Shown here one piece after another: positions 19,127 to 29,902 of a stretch of 64,000 nucleotides of DNA (position 1 is the first letter of the stretch; every line of letters begins with the position of its first letter). The translations under genes were made by a program, and so were the position numbers. The notes under the pieces are model-generated. The model had not been told where the DNA came from and ran no database searches. It saw only the letters and a program-made list of their open reading frames with translations. Origin of the DNA: Nitrospirales bacterium (GTDB taxonomy: Bacteria > Nitrospirota > Nitrospiria > Nitrospirales > UBA8639); contig BQIV01000006.1 in NCBI GenBank assembly GCA_021604005.1, positions 62,001 through 126,000 of the forward strand, in the 5' to 3' direction.

Positions 19127-20335
19127 ATGACAACATCCCAATTTAATACCGTTGAAGAAGCCATTGCTGATATTAAGACCGGAAAGTGCGTCATTTTGGT
19201 CGATGATGAAGATCGTGAAAATGAAGGCGACCTGGTGATGGCTGCAGAAAAAGCCACGGCTGATGACATTAACTTCATGGCCAAATTTGGGCGGGGACTG
19301 ATCTGCTTGACTCTCACGCCGGAACGCGTAGACGAACTCAAACTTCCTCCCCAAGCGACGGAAAACACGGCTCCGTTCGGTACGGCGTTTACCGTCTCTA
19401 TAGATGCCGGTCGCGATATCACGACAGGTATCTCGGCGGCTGATCGAGCGACGACAATCCGAATGGCCGTCAATAAGACATATCAGCCGACGGACTTTGT
19501 CCGGCCCGGTCATATTTTTCCTCTCAGGGCAGATAAAGGAGGGGTGTTGAAGCGCGCTGGCCAAACAGAAGGATCCGTGGATTTAGCGAAACTCGCCGGG
19601 CTATACCCTGCGGGGGTTATTTGTGAAATCATGAATGATGATGGAACGATGGCACGTGTGCCGGAACTTATGAAATTTTCCGAGCAGCATCACATCAAGA
19701 TCATCACTATCAAAGATCTTATCCAGTACCGGCTTCATCAAGAGACATTTGTTCGTAAGGTTGAGAGTGCGAACCTCCCAACGATTTTTGGCCAATTTGA
19801 TGTCGTTGTGTTCGAAAATGAACTTGATCATGGTACGCATGTTGCGCTGACCAAAGGTGAAATTACTAGTGACCCTATGCTCGTTCGAGTGCATTCCGGT
19901 TGTTTTACCGCTGATGTGTTGGGCTCACTCCGTTGTGACTGTCGCGATCAACTCCACCGCGCGATGGAAATGATTAATAAAGAAGGACGAGGGGTCCTTC
20001 TCCATCTAAACCAGGAGGGCCGTGGCATCGGTTTGGCCAATAAAGTGAGAGCTTATCGTCTACAAGATGCAGGAAGTGATACCGTTGAGGCCAATGAGAA
20101 GTTAGGTTTTAAAGCCGATCTTCGGGATTATGGAATCGGGGCGCAGATCTTGGTTCAACTTGGGCTCAAGCAGATCAAACTCATGACCAACAATCCCAAA
20201 AAAATCGTGGGAATTGAAGGATACGGGTTATCCGTTGTCGAACGAGTTCCGATTGAAATTGCCCCTCAAGAATCGAATGTCCAGTATCTCCGGACGAAAA
20301 AGGCCAAGCTTGGCCATATTTTGAATAATGTCTAA
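19127..20335 (+). CDS. ribBA: Bifunctional 3,4-dihydroxy-2-butanone 4-phosphate synthase / GTP cyclohydrolase II
   Basis: 402 residues, the normal size for the fused enzyme. Residues 1-200 form the DHBP synthase ([39 protein letters not shown]); it converts ribulose 5-phosphate to the four-carbon riboflavin precursor. Residues 205-402 form GTP cyclohydrolase II with the zinc cysteines in [16 protein letters not shown] and the NQEGRGIGL loop. Together they start both arms of riboflavin synthesis. ribH follows 100 bases downstream. Confidence 0.97.
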   Translation: MTTSQFNTVEEAIADIKTGKCVILVDDEDRENEGDLVMAAEKATADDINFMAKFGRGLICLTLTPERVDELKLPPQATENTAPFGTAFTVSIDAGRDITTGISAADRATTIRMAVNKTYQPTDFVRPGHIFPLRADKGGVLKRAGQTEGSVDLAKLAGLYPAGVICEIMNDDGTMARVPELMKFSEQHHIKIITIKDLIQYRLHQETFVRKVESANLPTIFGQFDVVVFENELDHGTHVALTKGEITSDPMLVRVHSGCFTADVLGSLRCDCRDQLHRAMEMINKEGRGVLLHLNQEGRGIGLANKVRAYRLQDAGSDTVEANEKLGFKADLRDYGIGAQILVQLGLKQIKLMTNNPKKIVGIEGYGLSVVERVPIEIAPQESNVQYLRTKKAKLGHILNNV

Positions 20336-20435
20336 CTCATCGTATGCCTTCGATTTTCAACCCATTTCCTAAATCCCAGGACACAGACGACTCAGTGTTC
20401 TGCACACCTTTTCAAGGACCGTGTGGCAGGACCGT

Positions 20436-20975
20436 ATGATTGAACCAGTTGAAGGCGAACTCAAGGCCAACGGGTATCGATTTGGTCTTGTCGTCAGCAA
20501 ATTTAATGAGTTTGTCACCAGCCGCTTGCTTGCCAGTGCTCTCGAGACGTTGAAGCAGTACGGAGCCGTGGAGGATGACATGCACATTGTTCGCGTTCCG
20601 GGAGCATTTGAAATTCCTCTCATTGCTCGACGATTGGCGGTATCGATGCGCTATCATGCCGTGATTTGTTTGGGGGCCGTCATTCGAGGCGACACGCCGC
20701 ATTTCGATTACATCTGTACGGAAACGGCACGTGGGATAGCGCAGGTTGGTCTTGAGGTAAATGTGCCGGTAATTTTCGGTGTCCTTACTGCCAATACGGT
20801 AGAGCAGGCTATGGAACGTGCGGGGCCTCCGGAACGAAACCGTGGCGCCGATGCTGCGCGTTCGGCCATTGAGATGGCGGCATTGATGGCTCATCCGTTG
20901 TTGCAGCCATCTTCCAAGGGTGCCGACGCAAGCGGCACTTCCCGTGACACCATCGATCCGTTGGAATGCTGGTAG
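20436..20975 (+). CDS. ribH: 6,7-dimethyl-8-ribityllumazine synthase
   Basis: 179 residues from ATG 20436, chosen because AGGA lies 5 bases before it; GTG 20421 is an alternative. The family landmarks are present: [14 protein letters not shown] (substrate Phe/Trp pocket), [26 protein letters not shown] with the catalytic His, and PVIFGVLT. It condenses the two riboflavin precursors into lumazine. The C-terminal 25 residues (after MAHPLL) exceed the usual length and are low in family character. It acts downstream of RibBA in the same run of genes. Confidence 0.95.
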   Translation: MIEPVEGELKANGYRFGLVVSKFNEFVTSRLLASALETLKQYGAVEDDMHIVRVPGAFEIPLIARRLAVSMRYHAVICLGAVIRGDTPHFDYICTETARGIAQVGLEVNVPVIFGVLTANTVEQAMERAGPPERNRGADAARSAIEMAALMAHPLLQPSSKGADASGTSRDTIDPLECW

Positions 20976-21251
20976 CCTGGCCTTTCCCCAAAAGACTATA
21001 AACAATCGATCTATAGGTACTTTGTTGTATACGGAGAAAGCGAATGTCTGGTTCCGATATGTACGCCATGTTTCGAGGCAACAGGACGGCACATCATGGT
21101 CCTGGGTAACGGTGAGAAGCGAAAAAGGTGCTGGTATCATGCGGTGCTTTTGTCCGGCCTGCCGTCATCGCTATGAGCCAAAAGACCAATTGAACATGTC
21201 TGAAAACTTCGTTAGAGTTGAAAACGTTTGCTGTACAATCGATTGCCTTTC

Positions 21252-21794
21252 ATGAATGCGTCAACACTTTCACTCGTGACAACGGATAAACAGTATCGTA
21301 CTCGTCGGGCTGCGCGGCAACTGGCCTTGCAATGTTTATTTCAAGAAGAGTTTCAAGAAGCGACGCATGATTCCTTGGATGAATTCTGGCGGGAGCATGA
21401 CACGACCCCAGAGGTGAAAGTGTTTGCCGGCCAAGTTGTGGCTGGAGTGACTGCGCATAAAACAGAGCTTGATACCGTTATCAATGCGTATGCCGTGGAA
21501 TGGTCGTTAAGCCGTATGCCGGTCGTCGATCGTAATATTTTACGGTGTGCGCTTTTCGAGTTTTTCTGGCTTCCGGACGTTCCTGCAAAAGTTACAATTA
21601 ACGAAGCGCTTGAACTTGCCAAACGCTTTGCCGATGAGGAAAGTAAGCGTTTTCTGAATGGAATGTTGGATCGTATTATTCAACAGGAACCGCTGCTTGA
21701 GGCCAAACGTGTCGAAATCACTGCACGCACATCATCCCAGTCGCCTCAGCCTCAGTCCAGTCAATCAATGAACCCGGGGTCCTGCGAAGAGTAA
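21252..21794 (+). CDS. nusB: Transcription antitermination factor NusB
   Basis: 180 residues from ATG 21252; GTG or TTG starts slightly upstream are possible. The NusB helical fold is recognisable from RRAARQLALQCLFQ, EWSLSRMPVVDRNILRCALFE and VTINEALELAKRFADEESKRFLNGMLD. NusB binds boxA RNA with S10 in rRNA antitermination. The last 25 residues are a Ser/Gln-rich tail beyond the family core. ribH-nusB order is common in bacteria. The purB gene begins 4 bases after its stop, so the two are probably cotranscribed. Confidence 0.95.
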   Translation: MNASTLSLVTTDKQYRTRRAARQLALQCLFQEEFQEATHDSLDEFWREHDTTPEVKVFAGQVVAGVTAHKTELDTVINAYAVEWSLSRMPVVDRNILRCALFEFFWLPDVPAKVTINEALELAKRFADEESKRFLNGMLDRIIQQEPLLEAKRVEITARTSSQSPQPQSSQSMNPGSCEE

Positions 21795-21798
21795 CGAG

Positions 21799-23184
21799 AT
21801 GATTGCCCGATATTCACGACCGGAAATGTCCAATATTTGGAGCGAAACGCGTAAGTATGAAACGTGGCTTCGTGTTGAATTAGCCGTCTGCGAAGTCATG
21901 GAACAACAGGGGACAGTGCCGCGAGGCGTTGCCGCCCGCATACGACGAAAAGTTACAATTGATCCCGCTCGGATCGAGGCCATTGAGCAAGTCGTTAAGC
22001 ATGACGTCATTGCATTTCTTGAATCGATAACGGAGCAGGCGGGAAAAGAGGCTCGACATCTCCACGCTGGGCTGACTTCGTCGGACGTGCTCGATACCTC
22101 GCTGGCTTTGCAAATGTGTGAAGCAACGGATCTGATATTAGCGAATGTTGCGACTCTGCTCAAGACGCTTCACACGCGAGCACTTGAACATCAACAGACC
22201 ATGATGGTTGGCCGGTCGCATGGCATTCACGGAGAACCCATATCGTTTGGCTGGAAATTGGCGATTTGGTATCAGGAGTTTCTTCGTCACCAGCAACGAC
22301 TGTATAGCGTACGGAACGACATTGCGGTGGGAAAACTCTCTGGAGCCATGGGAACGTTTGCGCATCTGTCGCCGTCTGTCGAAAAGGCAGTCTGTGCAAA
22401 GTTGAATGTGACGCCTGCGCCGATCTCTAGTCAAATCGTTCAACGCGACCGTCATGCGGCGTATGTATCGGCATTGGCATTGGTGGCTGCAAGCATCGAA
22501 AAAGTCGCGACGGAAATTCGTCATCTGCAACGGACCGAAGTCCTGGAGGCTGAGGAACATTTCGAAGCTGGTCAAAAGGGGTCGTCCGCCATGCCTCACA
22601 AACGAAATCCTGTAGGCTCGGAAAATCTTTGTGGACTTGCGAGAGTGATCCGGGCCAATAGCCTGGCGGCTATGGAAAATGTCGCACTCTGGCATGAGCG
22701 GGATATCAGTCACTCGTCTGTTGAGCGTATCATTGTCCCAGACAGCACGATCTTAATTGATTACATGCTGGTCCGGCTGACAAATATCCTCAAAAACTTG
22801 CAGGTTTATCCGACGCGCATGATGAGCAATTTGCAGATGACGGGAGGACTCGTGTATTCACAACGACTCTTGCTCGCGTTAGTCAACAAAGGCGCCACTC
22901 GAACAGAAGCCTATGAAACGGTTCAGCGACATGCGATGACTTCTTGGAACAACCAAGGGGACTTTCAGGCACTCATTGCACAGGACCCAGTCATTACCAA
23001 ATATTTGTCTGCAAAAGAGATCGCCTCGTGCTTCGAGCCACAGTCATATGTTCGCCATCACAAACAAGTTTTTGCACGAGTATTTGGCAAAAATCCCCCG
23101 AATGCAGCGGCGTCTCGAGCGAGTCGTTTAGCATCGTCGAGACGCCGAAAGACCACAACACGACCACGATCAACACGAGGGTAA
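21799..23184 (+). CDS. purB: Adenylosuccinate lyase
   Basis: 461 residues; start at ATG 21799. It splits SAICAR to AICAR and adenylosuccinate to AMP in purine synthesis. Markers are MIARYSRPEMSNIWSE, TSSDVLDTSLAL (catalytic His region before it, HLHAGL), GRSHGIHGEP and the fumarase/lyase signature GSSAMPHKRNP. The last 25 residues (SRASRLASSRRRKTTTRPRS) form a very basic tail not found in most homologues. First purine gene of the operon, followed at 5 bases by purC. Confidence 0.97.
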   Translation: MIARYSRPEMSNIWSETRKYETWLRVELAVCEVMEQQGTVPRGVAARIRRKVTIDPARIEAIEQVVKHDVIAFLESITEQAGKEARHLHAGLTSSDVLDTSLALQMCEATDLILANVATLLKTLHTRALEHQQTMMVGRSHGIHGEPISFGWKLAIWYQEFLRHQQRLYSVRNDIAVGKLSGAMGTFAHLSPSVEKAVCAKLNVTPAPISSQIVQRDRHAAYVSALALVAASIEKVATEIRHLQRTEVLEAEEHFEAGQKGSSAMPHKRNPVGSENLCGLARVIRANSLAAMENVALWHERDISHSSVERIIVPDSTILIDYMLVRLTNILKNLQVYPTRMMSNLQMTGGLVYSQRLLLALVNKGATRTEAYETVQRHAMTSWNNQGDFQALIAQDPVITKYLSAKEIASCFEPQSYVRHHKQVFARVFGKNPPNAAASRASRLASSRRRKTTTRPRSTRG

Positions 23185-23189
23185 CGATT

Positions 23190-23894
23190 ATGGAATCAGG
23201 AACACTCCTCTACGAAGGAAAAGCCAAAAAAGTTTTTGCCACACCAGATCCGAATCACGTTATTCAGTATTTTAAGGATGATGCCACGGCATTCAACGCC
23301 GAAAAACGCGGGACGATTTTCAATAAGGGAATCGTGAATAATACGATTTCCGTTCGTTTATTCCGGTTGCTCGAAGACGCTGGAATTCCCACGCATTTCA
23401 TTGAACAGATCAGCGATCGGGAAATGCGCACCAAACACTTATCCATCATTCAGATTGAAGTGGTCGTGCGAAATCGAGCCACTGGAAGTCTCGTCAAACG
23501 ATTAGGCTTTGAAGAAGGTATGGCGCTTGATCCCCCGCTTGTCGAGTTTTTCTATAAGAATGATCCGCTCGGGGATCCGTTAATCACCGAGGATCATATT
23601 CGTTTATTACAGTTGGCGACTGACGCGCAAGTGGCTCAATTACGCCAAGCTGCGTTGCGAATCAATGAGGTGCTCACGCCATTCTTCAAGGAGAAGGGCA
23701 TGATGCTCGTCGACTTCAAACTTGAATTCGGAGACGAAAACGGTCAGCTGATTTTGGCTGATGAAATTTCTCCGGATACCTGTCGGTTTTGGGATATTCA
23801 AACTGGTGAACGCATGGATAAAGACCGGTTCCGTAAAGATCTCGGTCGCATCGAAGAAACCTATCAAGAGGTGTTGAACCGTGTGTGTGCTTGA
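23190..23894 (+). CDS. purC: SAICAR synthetase
   Basis: 234 residues from ATG 23190 with GAGG upstream; the frame stays open back into purB but the family start (LLYEGKAKKVF) fixes it here. It joins CAIR with aspartate using ATP. ATP-binding and signature segments IEVVVRNRATGSLVKR and LADEISPDTCRFWD are intact and length is typical of the bacterial monodomain enzyme. It lies between purB and purS in the operon. Confidence 0.97.
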   Translation: MESGTLLYEGKAKKVFATPDPNHVIQYFKDDATAFNAEKRGTIFNKGIVNNTISVRLFRLLEDAGIPTHFIEQISDREMRTKHLSIIQIEVVVRNRATGSLVKRLGFEEGMALDPPLVEFFYKNDPLGDPLITEDHIRLLQLATDAQVAQLRQAALRINEVLTPFFKEKGMMLVDFKLEFGDENGQLILADEISPDTCRFWDIQTGERMDKDRFRKDLGRIEETYQEVLNRVCA

Positions 23895-23912
23895 GCGCAA
23901 GGTTGGACAAGA

Positions 23913-24152
23913 GTGAAAGCGATAATCTATGTCACACTCAAGTCTGGCATTCATGATCCACAGGGACATGCCGTTCAGCAGTCGCTTGAGACCTTCGGCT
24001 TTCACGCTGTGGATTCCGTTCGCATTGGGAAACTTCTCGAAGTCGATCTGAACGAAACTGATCATACGAAAGCGGAAGCTGTCGTGAAAGCGATGTGTGA
24101 CAAGTTGTTATCGAACCCTGTCATTGAAGATTACCGATTTGAATTGTCATAG
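23913..24152 (+). CDS. purS: FGAM synthetase small subunit PurS
   Basis: 79 residues from GTG 23913. The pattern KAIIYVTLKSGIHDPQGHAVQQSL, VRIGKLLEVDL and the ending IEDYRFEL is that of PurS, the small dimeric subunit that bridges PurQ and the small PurL. Its presence shows the three-subunit type of FGAM synthetase rather than the single 140-kDa enzyme. purQ follows after about 107 bases. Confidence 0.94.
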   Translation: MKAIIYVTLKSGIHDPQGHAVQQSLETFGFHAVDSVRIGKLLEVDLNETDHTKAEAVVKAMCDKLLSNPVIEDYRFELS

Positions 24153-24259
24153 GGTAGCAATGATTGCATTGATCATGTCCGTCACTCGTTCAACAACACT
24201 GTGATCAGGATTGACACGTCCTTCCACTGTAACATGTTGATACAAGACGAGAGTGCGCC

Positions 24260-24961
24260 GTGAAGATCGGCATTATTACGTTTCCTGGATCGAATTGTGA
24301 CCGGGATTGCCGGCATGTTGTCAAGACTGTCTTGGGATACCAAGCGCACTTGATCTGGCATCAAGAAACGTCGCTTTCTCACGTCGATGTGGTGATTCTC
24401 CCCGGAGGGTTTTCTTACGGTGACTATCTTCGTGCCGGCGCCATTGCTCGATTTTCACCAATTATGGAATCTATTCGGCAGTTTGCCGAAAAAGGCGGTA
24501 TTGTCCTTGGTATATGCAACGGCTTTCAAATCTTACTTGAGGCGGGGCTGCTTCCTGGTGCCATGCTCAAGAACCGGTATCTTTCCTTCATTTGTCAGGA
24601 TGTGTCTATCAAAGTTGAAAATGCTGAAACGACATTTACAAACGAGTACGCATCTGACCAAGTCTTGACAATGCCTATTGCCCATGCGGAGGGAAACTAC
24701 TATGCCGATCCTATGACGCTTTCGGCATTACACGATCATGCTCAAATTGTCTTTCGGTATTGTGATCAACATGGAGACGTGACCGCCGAGGCAAACCCGA
24801 ATGGATCGCTTGAGAACATTGCCGGGATCCGCAATAAGGCAGGAAACGTGTTAGGCATGATGCCGCATCCCGAACGTTGTGCGGAAGATGTGTTTGGCAA
24901 GACGGATGGGGTCGCACTGTTTAGATCGCTGCGCCATGCGTTGAATCAAATGGTTGCCTAG
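24260..24961 (+). CDS. purQ: FGAM synthetase glutaminase subunit PurQ
   Basis: 233 residues from GTG 24260. A class I glutamine amidotransferase: it begins [16 protein letters not shown], has the nucleophile Cys in GICNGFQIL, and the His-Glu partners in MMPHPER. It makes ammonia from glutamine for PurL. Typical size. A small DUF433-like gene separates it from purL. Confidence 0.96.
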   Translation: MKIGIITFPGSNCDRDCRHVVKTVLGYQAHLIWHQETSLSHVDVVILPGGFSYGDYLRAGAIARFSPIMESIRQFAEKGGIVLGICNGFQILLEAGLLPGAMLKNRYLSFICQDVSIKVENAETTFTNEYASDQVLTMPIAHAEGNYYADPMTLSALHDHAQIVFRYCDQHGDVTAEANPNGSLENIAGIRNKAGNVLGMMPHPERCAEDVFGKTDGVALFRSLRHALNQMVA

Positions 24962-24973
24962 CCGGAGGGATGT

Positions 24974-25213
24974 ATGGAAATTTTTCCTGGAGTGTCCATG
25001 GATTCAGCTATTTGTTCCGGTAAACCATGCCTGACGGATACGTCGGTTGATATCGCCACCATTGTCGGTGCCCTAGGAACAGGCCAAGGGTTTGAGGGTG
25101 TACAGGAATCCTTTCAGGTGACCTATGAACAAGTGCTGACTGCCCTTCGGTATGCATCGTATGTGACGGATCATTTACCGCTTCGAATGCCTGCTCACCA
25201 TTCCGAGACCTAA
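24974..25213 (+). CDS. DUF433-like small protein inside the purine operon
   Basis: 79 residues from ATG 24974 with GGAGG just upstream, 12 bases after purQ and ending 1 base before purL. The sequence ([51 protein letters not shown], partly quoted: [13 protein letters not shown] and [11 protein letters not shown]) has the DUF433 pattern of a beta-hairpin followed by a helix-turn-helix. DUF433 proteins are often antitoxin-like, but no toxin gene is adjacent. Its tight placement suggests cotranscription and perhaps a role linked to purine synthesis or simple hitch-hiking; no function is assigned. Confidence 0.75.
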   Translation: MEIFPGVSMDSAICSGKPCLTDTSVDIATIVGALGTGQGFEGVQESFQVTYEQVLTALRYASYVTDHLPLRMPAHHSET

Positions 25214-25214
25214 C

Positions 25215-27476
25215 ATGTCTGCAACGGACTCTCCCATACAACAAGAACTCATCGAGCAGCATGGTTTGTCGAAGGACGAATACCAGAACATTGTTCAGCA
25301 CTTAGGACGTGAACCCAACCTGACCGAGTTGGGCGTATTTTCGGTGATGTGGAGTGAGCATTGCAGTTATAAAAGTTCGCGAGTGCATTTGAAGCGCCTG
25401 CCGACCGAGGGGGAACGCGTCGTTCAAGGACCAGGAGAAAATGCCGGAGCAGTCGATATTGGTGATGGATTAGCGGCAGTCTTTAAAATCGAGTCACATA
25501 ATCATCCATCCTTTATCGAACCCTTTCAAGGTGCGGCGACCGGGGTTGGCGGTATTCTTCGCGATATCTTCACGATGGGAGCACGACCCATTGCCCTGTT
25601 GAATTCGCTCCGGTTTGGTGCATTAGATCTGCCTAAAAATCGTCATTTACTCAAAGGCGTGGTGTCTGGAATCTCCTGGTATGGGAACTGTATCGGCGTT
25701 CCGACAGTCGGGGGCGAAATTACGTTCAATGACATCTATTCCAAAAATCCACTCGTCAATGTCTTTTGTCTTGGGATCGTTGAGAAAGATCGCTTGCTCA
25801 AAGGGTTGGCCCAAGGTGTGGGAAATCCCGTGTTGTATATTGGCGCGAAAACGGGGAGGGATGGCATTCATGGGGCAACCATGGCGTCGGATAGTTTTGA
25901 TGATCAGTCTGACGCCAAGCGCCCGAATGTTCAAGTCGGCGATCCTTTCCTTGAAAAGTTACTCTTAGAAGTCTGTTTGGAGTTTTTAGAGAAAGATTTG
26001 CTGGTTGGCATTCAAGATATGGGCGCCGCCGGGTTGACGAGTTCATCTTGTGAGATGGCATCTCGTTCCGGCACGGGAATTGAGCTTGACGTCACACATG
26101 TTCCCTGTCGGGAACCTAATATGACGGCGTATGAAATGCTACTCTCGGAATCTCAAGAACGCATGCTCTTAGTGGCCAAACCGGGTAAGGAACATGATGT
26201 GATTGCCATTTGTCAAAAATGGGGAATTGATGCCGCTATCATTGGACGCGTGACCGATGATGGTATGCTTCGCATCAAAGAAGGGGAGGCCGTCGTTGCG
26301 GAAATTCCTGCCAAGGCTCTAGCCGAAGAAGGGCCTCGATATGAACGACCCGCACATCCACCTCAATATCAAGACTTGTTACAGGGCCTTGTCATTGAAA
26401 ATTTGCCAGATGTCACAAATCCGTCTGATGTACTCCTTGCGTTACTGCAGTCTCCGACGATTGCCAGTAAACGGTGGGTTGCGCGTCAGTATGACTATAT
26501 GGTTGGAACCAATACGCTTGTGTGTCCCGGATCGGATGCCGCGGTCGTGAGAATTAAAGGAACCGATAAAGCGCTTGCTCTGACCACAGATGGGAATAGC
26601 CGGTACTGCCTCTTGAACCCCTACTTGGGCGGGGGGTTGGCGGTTGCTGAGGCCGCGCGTAATCTAGCCTGTTCTGGTGCCGAACCGATTGGCGTGACGG
26701 ATTGTTTGAATTTTGGAAATCCTGAGCGGCCGGATATTATGTGGCAATTTATTATGGCGCTTGAAGGCATGAGCGATGCTTGCCGGCACTTCGCGATTCC
26801 AGTGGTAAGTGGCAATGTGAGTTTTTATAATGAAACGAATGGTTTGTCTATTTACCCGACGCCTGTTCTCGGCATGGTCGGGCTGATTGAACCGGCATCA
26901 TGCGTCATGACGCAATGGTTCAAACATGAAGGTGATCAGATTATTGTGTTGGGTGAAACGAAAGAGGATGTCGGAGGCACGGAATATCTGAAGCTCGTGC
27001 ATGCGCGTGAGCAGGGAAACCCGCCATGGCTCGATCTGGATCAAGAACACGCGCTCCATCGCACGTTGCTTCACGCTATTCGTCAAGGTCTCATCCACTC
27101 GGCACATGATTGCTCGGAAGGTGGTCTAGCTGTGACGCTAGCGGAATGTTGTGTGTCGCATCCGTCCACACCACGAGGCGCGACGGTCCAACTTGCTCAG
27201 TCACAGTTACGTGTCGATGCCCTGTTGTTTGGGGAGTCTCCTTCACGTGCGATTGTCACGGCGTCGTCAGCTCATGTAGACGCCCTGATCGGGATTGCAA
27301 ACGAACAAGGACTGTCTGCTGTTGTCATTGGGGAGGTTGGCGGTCAGGCGTTGAATATTACGGTTGTCTCAGACACGCAACACCATATGGATGCCGTTCA
27401 CCTTCCTGTAGAGGTTCTCGCCGATGTGTGGTCGCATTCTTTTGAACGGCAGATTGAGTCATCAGATAAATCGTAA
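25215..27476 (+). CDS. purL: FGAM synthetase large subunit PurL
   Basis: 753 residues, the size of the small PurL used with PurS and PurQ. Landmarks are [15 protein letters not shown] near the N-terminus, [10 protein letters not shown] and [17 protein letters not shown] (ATP and substrate loops), [17 protein letters not shown] and [10 protein letters not shown]. It amidates FGAR to FGAM with ATP and ammonia from PurQ. It starts almost on top of the DUF433-like stop and is followed at 9 bases by purF. Confidence 0.98.
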   Translation: MSATDSPIQQELIEQHGLSKDEYQNIVQHLGREPNLTELGVFSVMWSEHCSYKSSRVHLKRLPTEGERVVQGPGENAGAVDIGDGLAAVFKIESHNHPSFIEPFQGAATGVGGILRDIFTMGARPIALLNSLRFGALDLPKNRHLLKGVVSGISWYGNCIGVPTVGGEITFNDIYSKNPLVNVFCLGIVEKDRLLKGLAQGVGNPVLYIGAKTGRDGIHGATMASDSFDDQSDAKRPNVQVGDPFLEKLLLEVCLEFLEKDLLVGIQDMGAAGLTSSSCEMASRSGTGIELDVTHVPCREPNMTAYEMLLSESQERMLLVAKPGKEHDVIAICQKWGIDAAIIGRVTDDGMLRIKEGEAVVAEIPAKALAEEGPRYERPAHPPQYQDLLQGLVIENLPDVTNPSDVLLALLQSPTIASKRWVARQYDYMVGTNTLVCPGSDAAVVRIKGTDKALALTTDGNSRYCLLNPYLGGGLAVAEAARNLACSGAEPIGVTDCLNFGNPERPDIMWQFIMALEGMSDACRHFAIPVVSGNVSFYNETNGLSIYPTPVLGMVGLIEPASCVMTQWFKHEGDQIIVLGETKEDVGGTEYLKLVHAREQGNPPWLDLDQEHALHRTLLHAIRQGLIHSAHDCSEGGLAVTLAECCVSHPSTPRGATVQLAQSQLRVDALLFGESPSRAIVTASSAHVDALIGIANEQGLSAVVIGEVGGQALNITVVSDTQHHMDAVHLPVEVLADVWSHSFERQIESSDKS

Positions 27477-27485
27477 TTCGATACC

Positions 27486-28937
27486 ATGTCCCTTATCACA
27501 CAAGAATCTATTCATGCCGCGTCCGATAAGTTTCGTGAAGAATGTGCCGTGTTTGGAGTGTACGGTCATCAAGAGGCGGCGAACTTAACCTATCTAGGTC
27601 TCTATGCCTTGCAGCATCGAGGGCAGGAAGGGTCAGGTATCGTCTCTGGAGATGGGGAACGTCTGTATCAGCGAAAAGGCATGGGGCTGGTTGCGGACAT
27701 TTATTCAAAAAAGACCTTGAAAGGGTTAGCCGGTAACAGGGCTATTGGCCATAATCGATATTCGACGGCAGGCGAGAGTGACCTGAAAAATGTTCAACCG
27801 CTGACGGTGAATTTTGCCTTGGGCAATCTTGCGCTCGCGCATAATGGCAATCTTATTAATGCGTCGGTTTTGCGCGGGGAACTGGAAGCGTATGGAGCGA
27901 TTTTTCAATCTGAGTCCGACAGCGAAGTCATCGTGCACCTGATTGCGCATTCGCAAGGCGATACGTTGTTAGATCGTGTGATCGACGCCTTGAGTCTCGT
28001 TCGCGGGGCCTATTCTCTCTTATTGTTGGCTGATGATTACTTGATTGCCACACGGGATCCCTACGGGTTTCGTCCGCTGTGCCTTGGACGGTACAAGGGA
28101 AGCTGGGTTGTCGCGTCGGAGACTTGTGCTTTTGATTTGATGGGCGCGGAATTCATTAGAGAAGTTGAACCTGGGGAATTGGTGGTCATTGAGAAGTCCG
28201 GTATGACCTCCTATCATCCGTTTCCCCCAAAAACCTCTGCGCAGTGCGTTTTTGAGTATGTCTACTTTGCTCGTCCAGATTCAAAGATCTTTGGAGCACA
28301 TGCCGTCTATTCCATTCGAAAAGCGCTCGGCCGTCAATTGGCCAAGGAATGTCCGGTCGATGCCGATGTGGTGATACCCGTACCGGATTCCGGTGTTCCA
28401 GCGGCGTTGGGGTATTCAGAAGGTGCCGTCATACCCTTTGAACTCGGGTTGACGCGCAATCATTATGTTGGTAGGACATTTATCGAACCGGAGCAAAGCA
28501 TTCGGCACTTTGGCGTCAAACTCAAACTCAATGCGGTTCCCGAGATATTAAAAGGTAAGCGCGTGATTGTCATCGATGATTCTATCGTGCGTGGGACGAC
28601 AAGCCGGAAAATTGTGAAAATGATTCGACAAGCCGGGGCCAAGGAAGTGCATATGCGCATCAGCTCACCGCCAGTCGTGGCTCCGTGTTTTTATGGCATC
28701 GATACTCCGACCCAAAAAGAATTGATTGGGGCACGACAAAGTCTTGAAAATATTCGCAAGTATATTACGGCTGATAGCTTAGGGTATCTCAGCCTTGAAG
28801 GCATGCTCAAGGTTGCTCCAGGGCACGCCTCTCAATACTGTAGCGCATGTTTTACCGACCAGTATCCAATTTCCTTCACACGTGCGGAACAATTGCAACT
28901 CGGCTTATTCGAGCCCGTACCATCGTCCAGCAAATAA
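27486..28937 (+). CDS. purF: Amidophosphoribosyltransferase
   Basis: 483 residues. It catalyses the first committed step of purine synthesis, PRPP plus glutamine to phosphoribosylamine. The nucleophile is Cys20 in [11 protein letters not shown], so a propeptide of about 19 residues must be removed. The PRPP loop [15 protein letters not shown] is intact. Cysteines in [20 protein letters not shown] and the CSAC pair near the C-terminus match the Fe-S ligands of the B. subtilis-type enzyme, unlike E. coli PurF. Last gene of the operon. Confidence 0.97.
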   Translation: MSLITQESIHAASDKFREECAVFGVYGHQEAANLTYLGLYALQHRGQEGSGIVSGDGERLYQRKGMGLVADIYSKKTLKGLAGNRAIGHNRYSTAGESDLKNVQPLTVNFALGNLALAHNGNLINASVLRGELEAYGAIFQSESDSEVIVHLIAHSQGDTLLDRVIDALSLVRGAYSLLLLADDYLIATRDPYGFRPLCLGRYKGSWVVASETCAFDLMGAEFIREVEPGELVVIEKSGMTSYHPFPPKTSAQCVFEYVYFARPDSKIFGAHAVYSIRKALGRQLAKECPVDADVVIPVPDSGVPAALGYSEGAVIPFELGLTRNHYVGRTFIEPEQSIRHFGVKLKLNAVPEILKGKRVIVIDDSIVRGTTSRKIVKMIRQAGAKEVHMRISSPPVVAPCFYGIDTPTQKELIGARQSLENIRKYITADSLGYLSLEGMLKVAPGHASQYCSACFTDQYPISFTRAEQLQLGLFEPVPSSSK

Positions 28938-29060
28938 CGCCCTCCATTCTTGCACTTTGTTGCTGCCTAAAAAATCACTATGGTACCATCTACGTATCAT
29001 TTATGTGCATGTGTGCTTTTCAAAACATGATGAGCCGTGTGCAGAAAAAAGGAGAGCATG

Positions 29061-29603
29061 ATGAAACGATATTTTCTGATAGGCTGTTGGATCATCGCCA
29101 TCCTGGTAGCTGCGAATGTCATGAGTTTCGCTTCCGGATTCTTTAAGGTCGGAGAGTCCGCTCCAAACTTTACGCTCACATCTTTGGACGAGCAGTCGGT
29201 CTCTCTTGAGTCCTTGCGTGGAAACGTCGTGGTCTTGGGATTGTTTCATATTTGCGAACCTTGTTTGATCCAAGGCACGAATCTACAGAAAGTTGCTGAG
29301 GCCATGAGGGGGAAAAATGTGGCCGTGGTTGGCGTGAATTCGTCTGGAGATTCCAAAGAGCATGTGATGGAATTCCTCAAAACCTTTCCGGTGCCCGTGA
29401 CGTATCCCTATCTCTTGGATCCAGAGCAAGTCACGGATCAACTATTCGGTGGAGGGAAGTTTATTCCAAATGTGTACATCATTGACCAGCAAGGCGTCAT
29501 TCGTTGGCAACGCGTCGGTAATTTCAATATGGCTGGAGATGATATCATTCTCCAAGAAGTGGAAAAACTCCTAGCCAACCATTCGAGCGCATCAGCCTTG
29601 TAA
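29061..29603 (+). CDS. TlpA-like membrane-anchored thioredoxin-fold protein
   Basis: 180 residues; ATG 29061 is chosen because GGAGAG lies 6 bases upstream (an adjacent ATG at 29058 and a GTG at 29037 also stay in frame). An N-terminal membrane anchor (GCWIIAILVAANVMSF) is followed by an AhpC-TSA/TlpA domain: VGESAPNFTLTSLD, the active site CEPC, and FIPNVYIIDQQG with the cis-Pro. The normal TlpA WCPPC is replaced by HICEPC. Such proteins reduce disulfides in the periplasm, often in cytochrome c maturation. The next genes are unknown, so the target is not clear. Confidence 0.82.
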   Translation: MKRYFLIGCWIIAILVAANVMSFASGFFKVGESAPNFTLTSLDEQSVSLESLRGNVVVLGLFHICEPCLIQGTNLQKVAEAMRGKNVAVVGVNSSGDSKEHVMEFLKTFPVPVTYPYLLDPEQVTDQLFGGGKFIPNVYIIDQQGVIRWQRVGNFNMAGDDIILQEVEKLLANHSSASAL

Positions 29604-29662
29604 GCATTCCTGCTTATCAGGTGAACTATTGGCTCAGACGAAGGAAGGAACGCGAATCGATT

Positions 29663-29902
29663 ATGGATGAATTTGAAGCCGGCAAGCAAAAATTTCTTGA
29701 CGTCGTACATAGTATCGACGCAAATGTAGAGGTGGTGATCCCAACGACCCCGTCAAATAGTCTGTTTCTCATTTCACTCACAAAGGGGGCGAATCGAAAG
29801 TTTATTACCGTTCCAGAAGATGATGTTCTGGATCTTCCGAGCGAAGAGGACATCCTGGCCAAAACGACGACGATGCTCCAAGAAGCGATTGGAGCGTTAT
29901 GA
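29663..29902 (+). CDS. Small acidic protein of unknown function
   Basis: 79 residues from ATG 29663, with AAGGAAGGAA about 12 bases upstream; the frame opens earlier at 29621 without better support. Sequence is acidic with strand-like segments (VVIPTTPSNSLFLISLTK, RKFITVPEDDVLDLPS). No family is recognised. Its stop overlaps the next start (ATGA), so it is cotranscribed with the MBL-fold-like gene. Confidence 0.6.
   Translation: MDEFEAGKQKFLDVVHSIDANVEVVIPTTPSNSLFLISLTKGANRKFITVPEDDVLDLPSEEDILAKTTTMLQEAIGAL

Noticed and set aside
20412-21140. 242-residue minus-strand frame over ribH
   Set aside because: ribH on the plus strand has clear catalytic motifs; the opposite frame has none.
21130-21200. 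Cys-rich plus-strand segment resembling a zinc ribbon (CFCPACRHRYEP)
   Set aside because: The frame is not sustained, no start with a ribosome-binding site precedes it, and it lies in the short gap before nusB.
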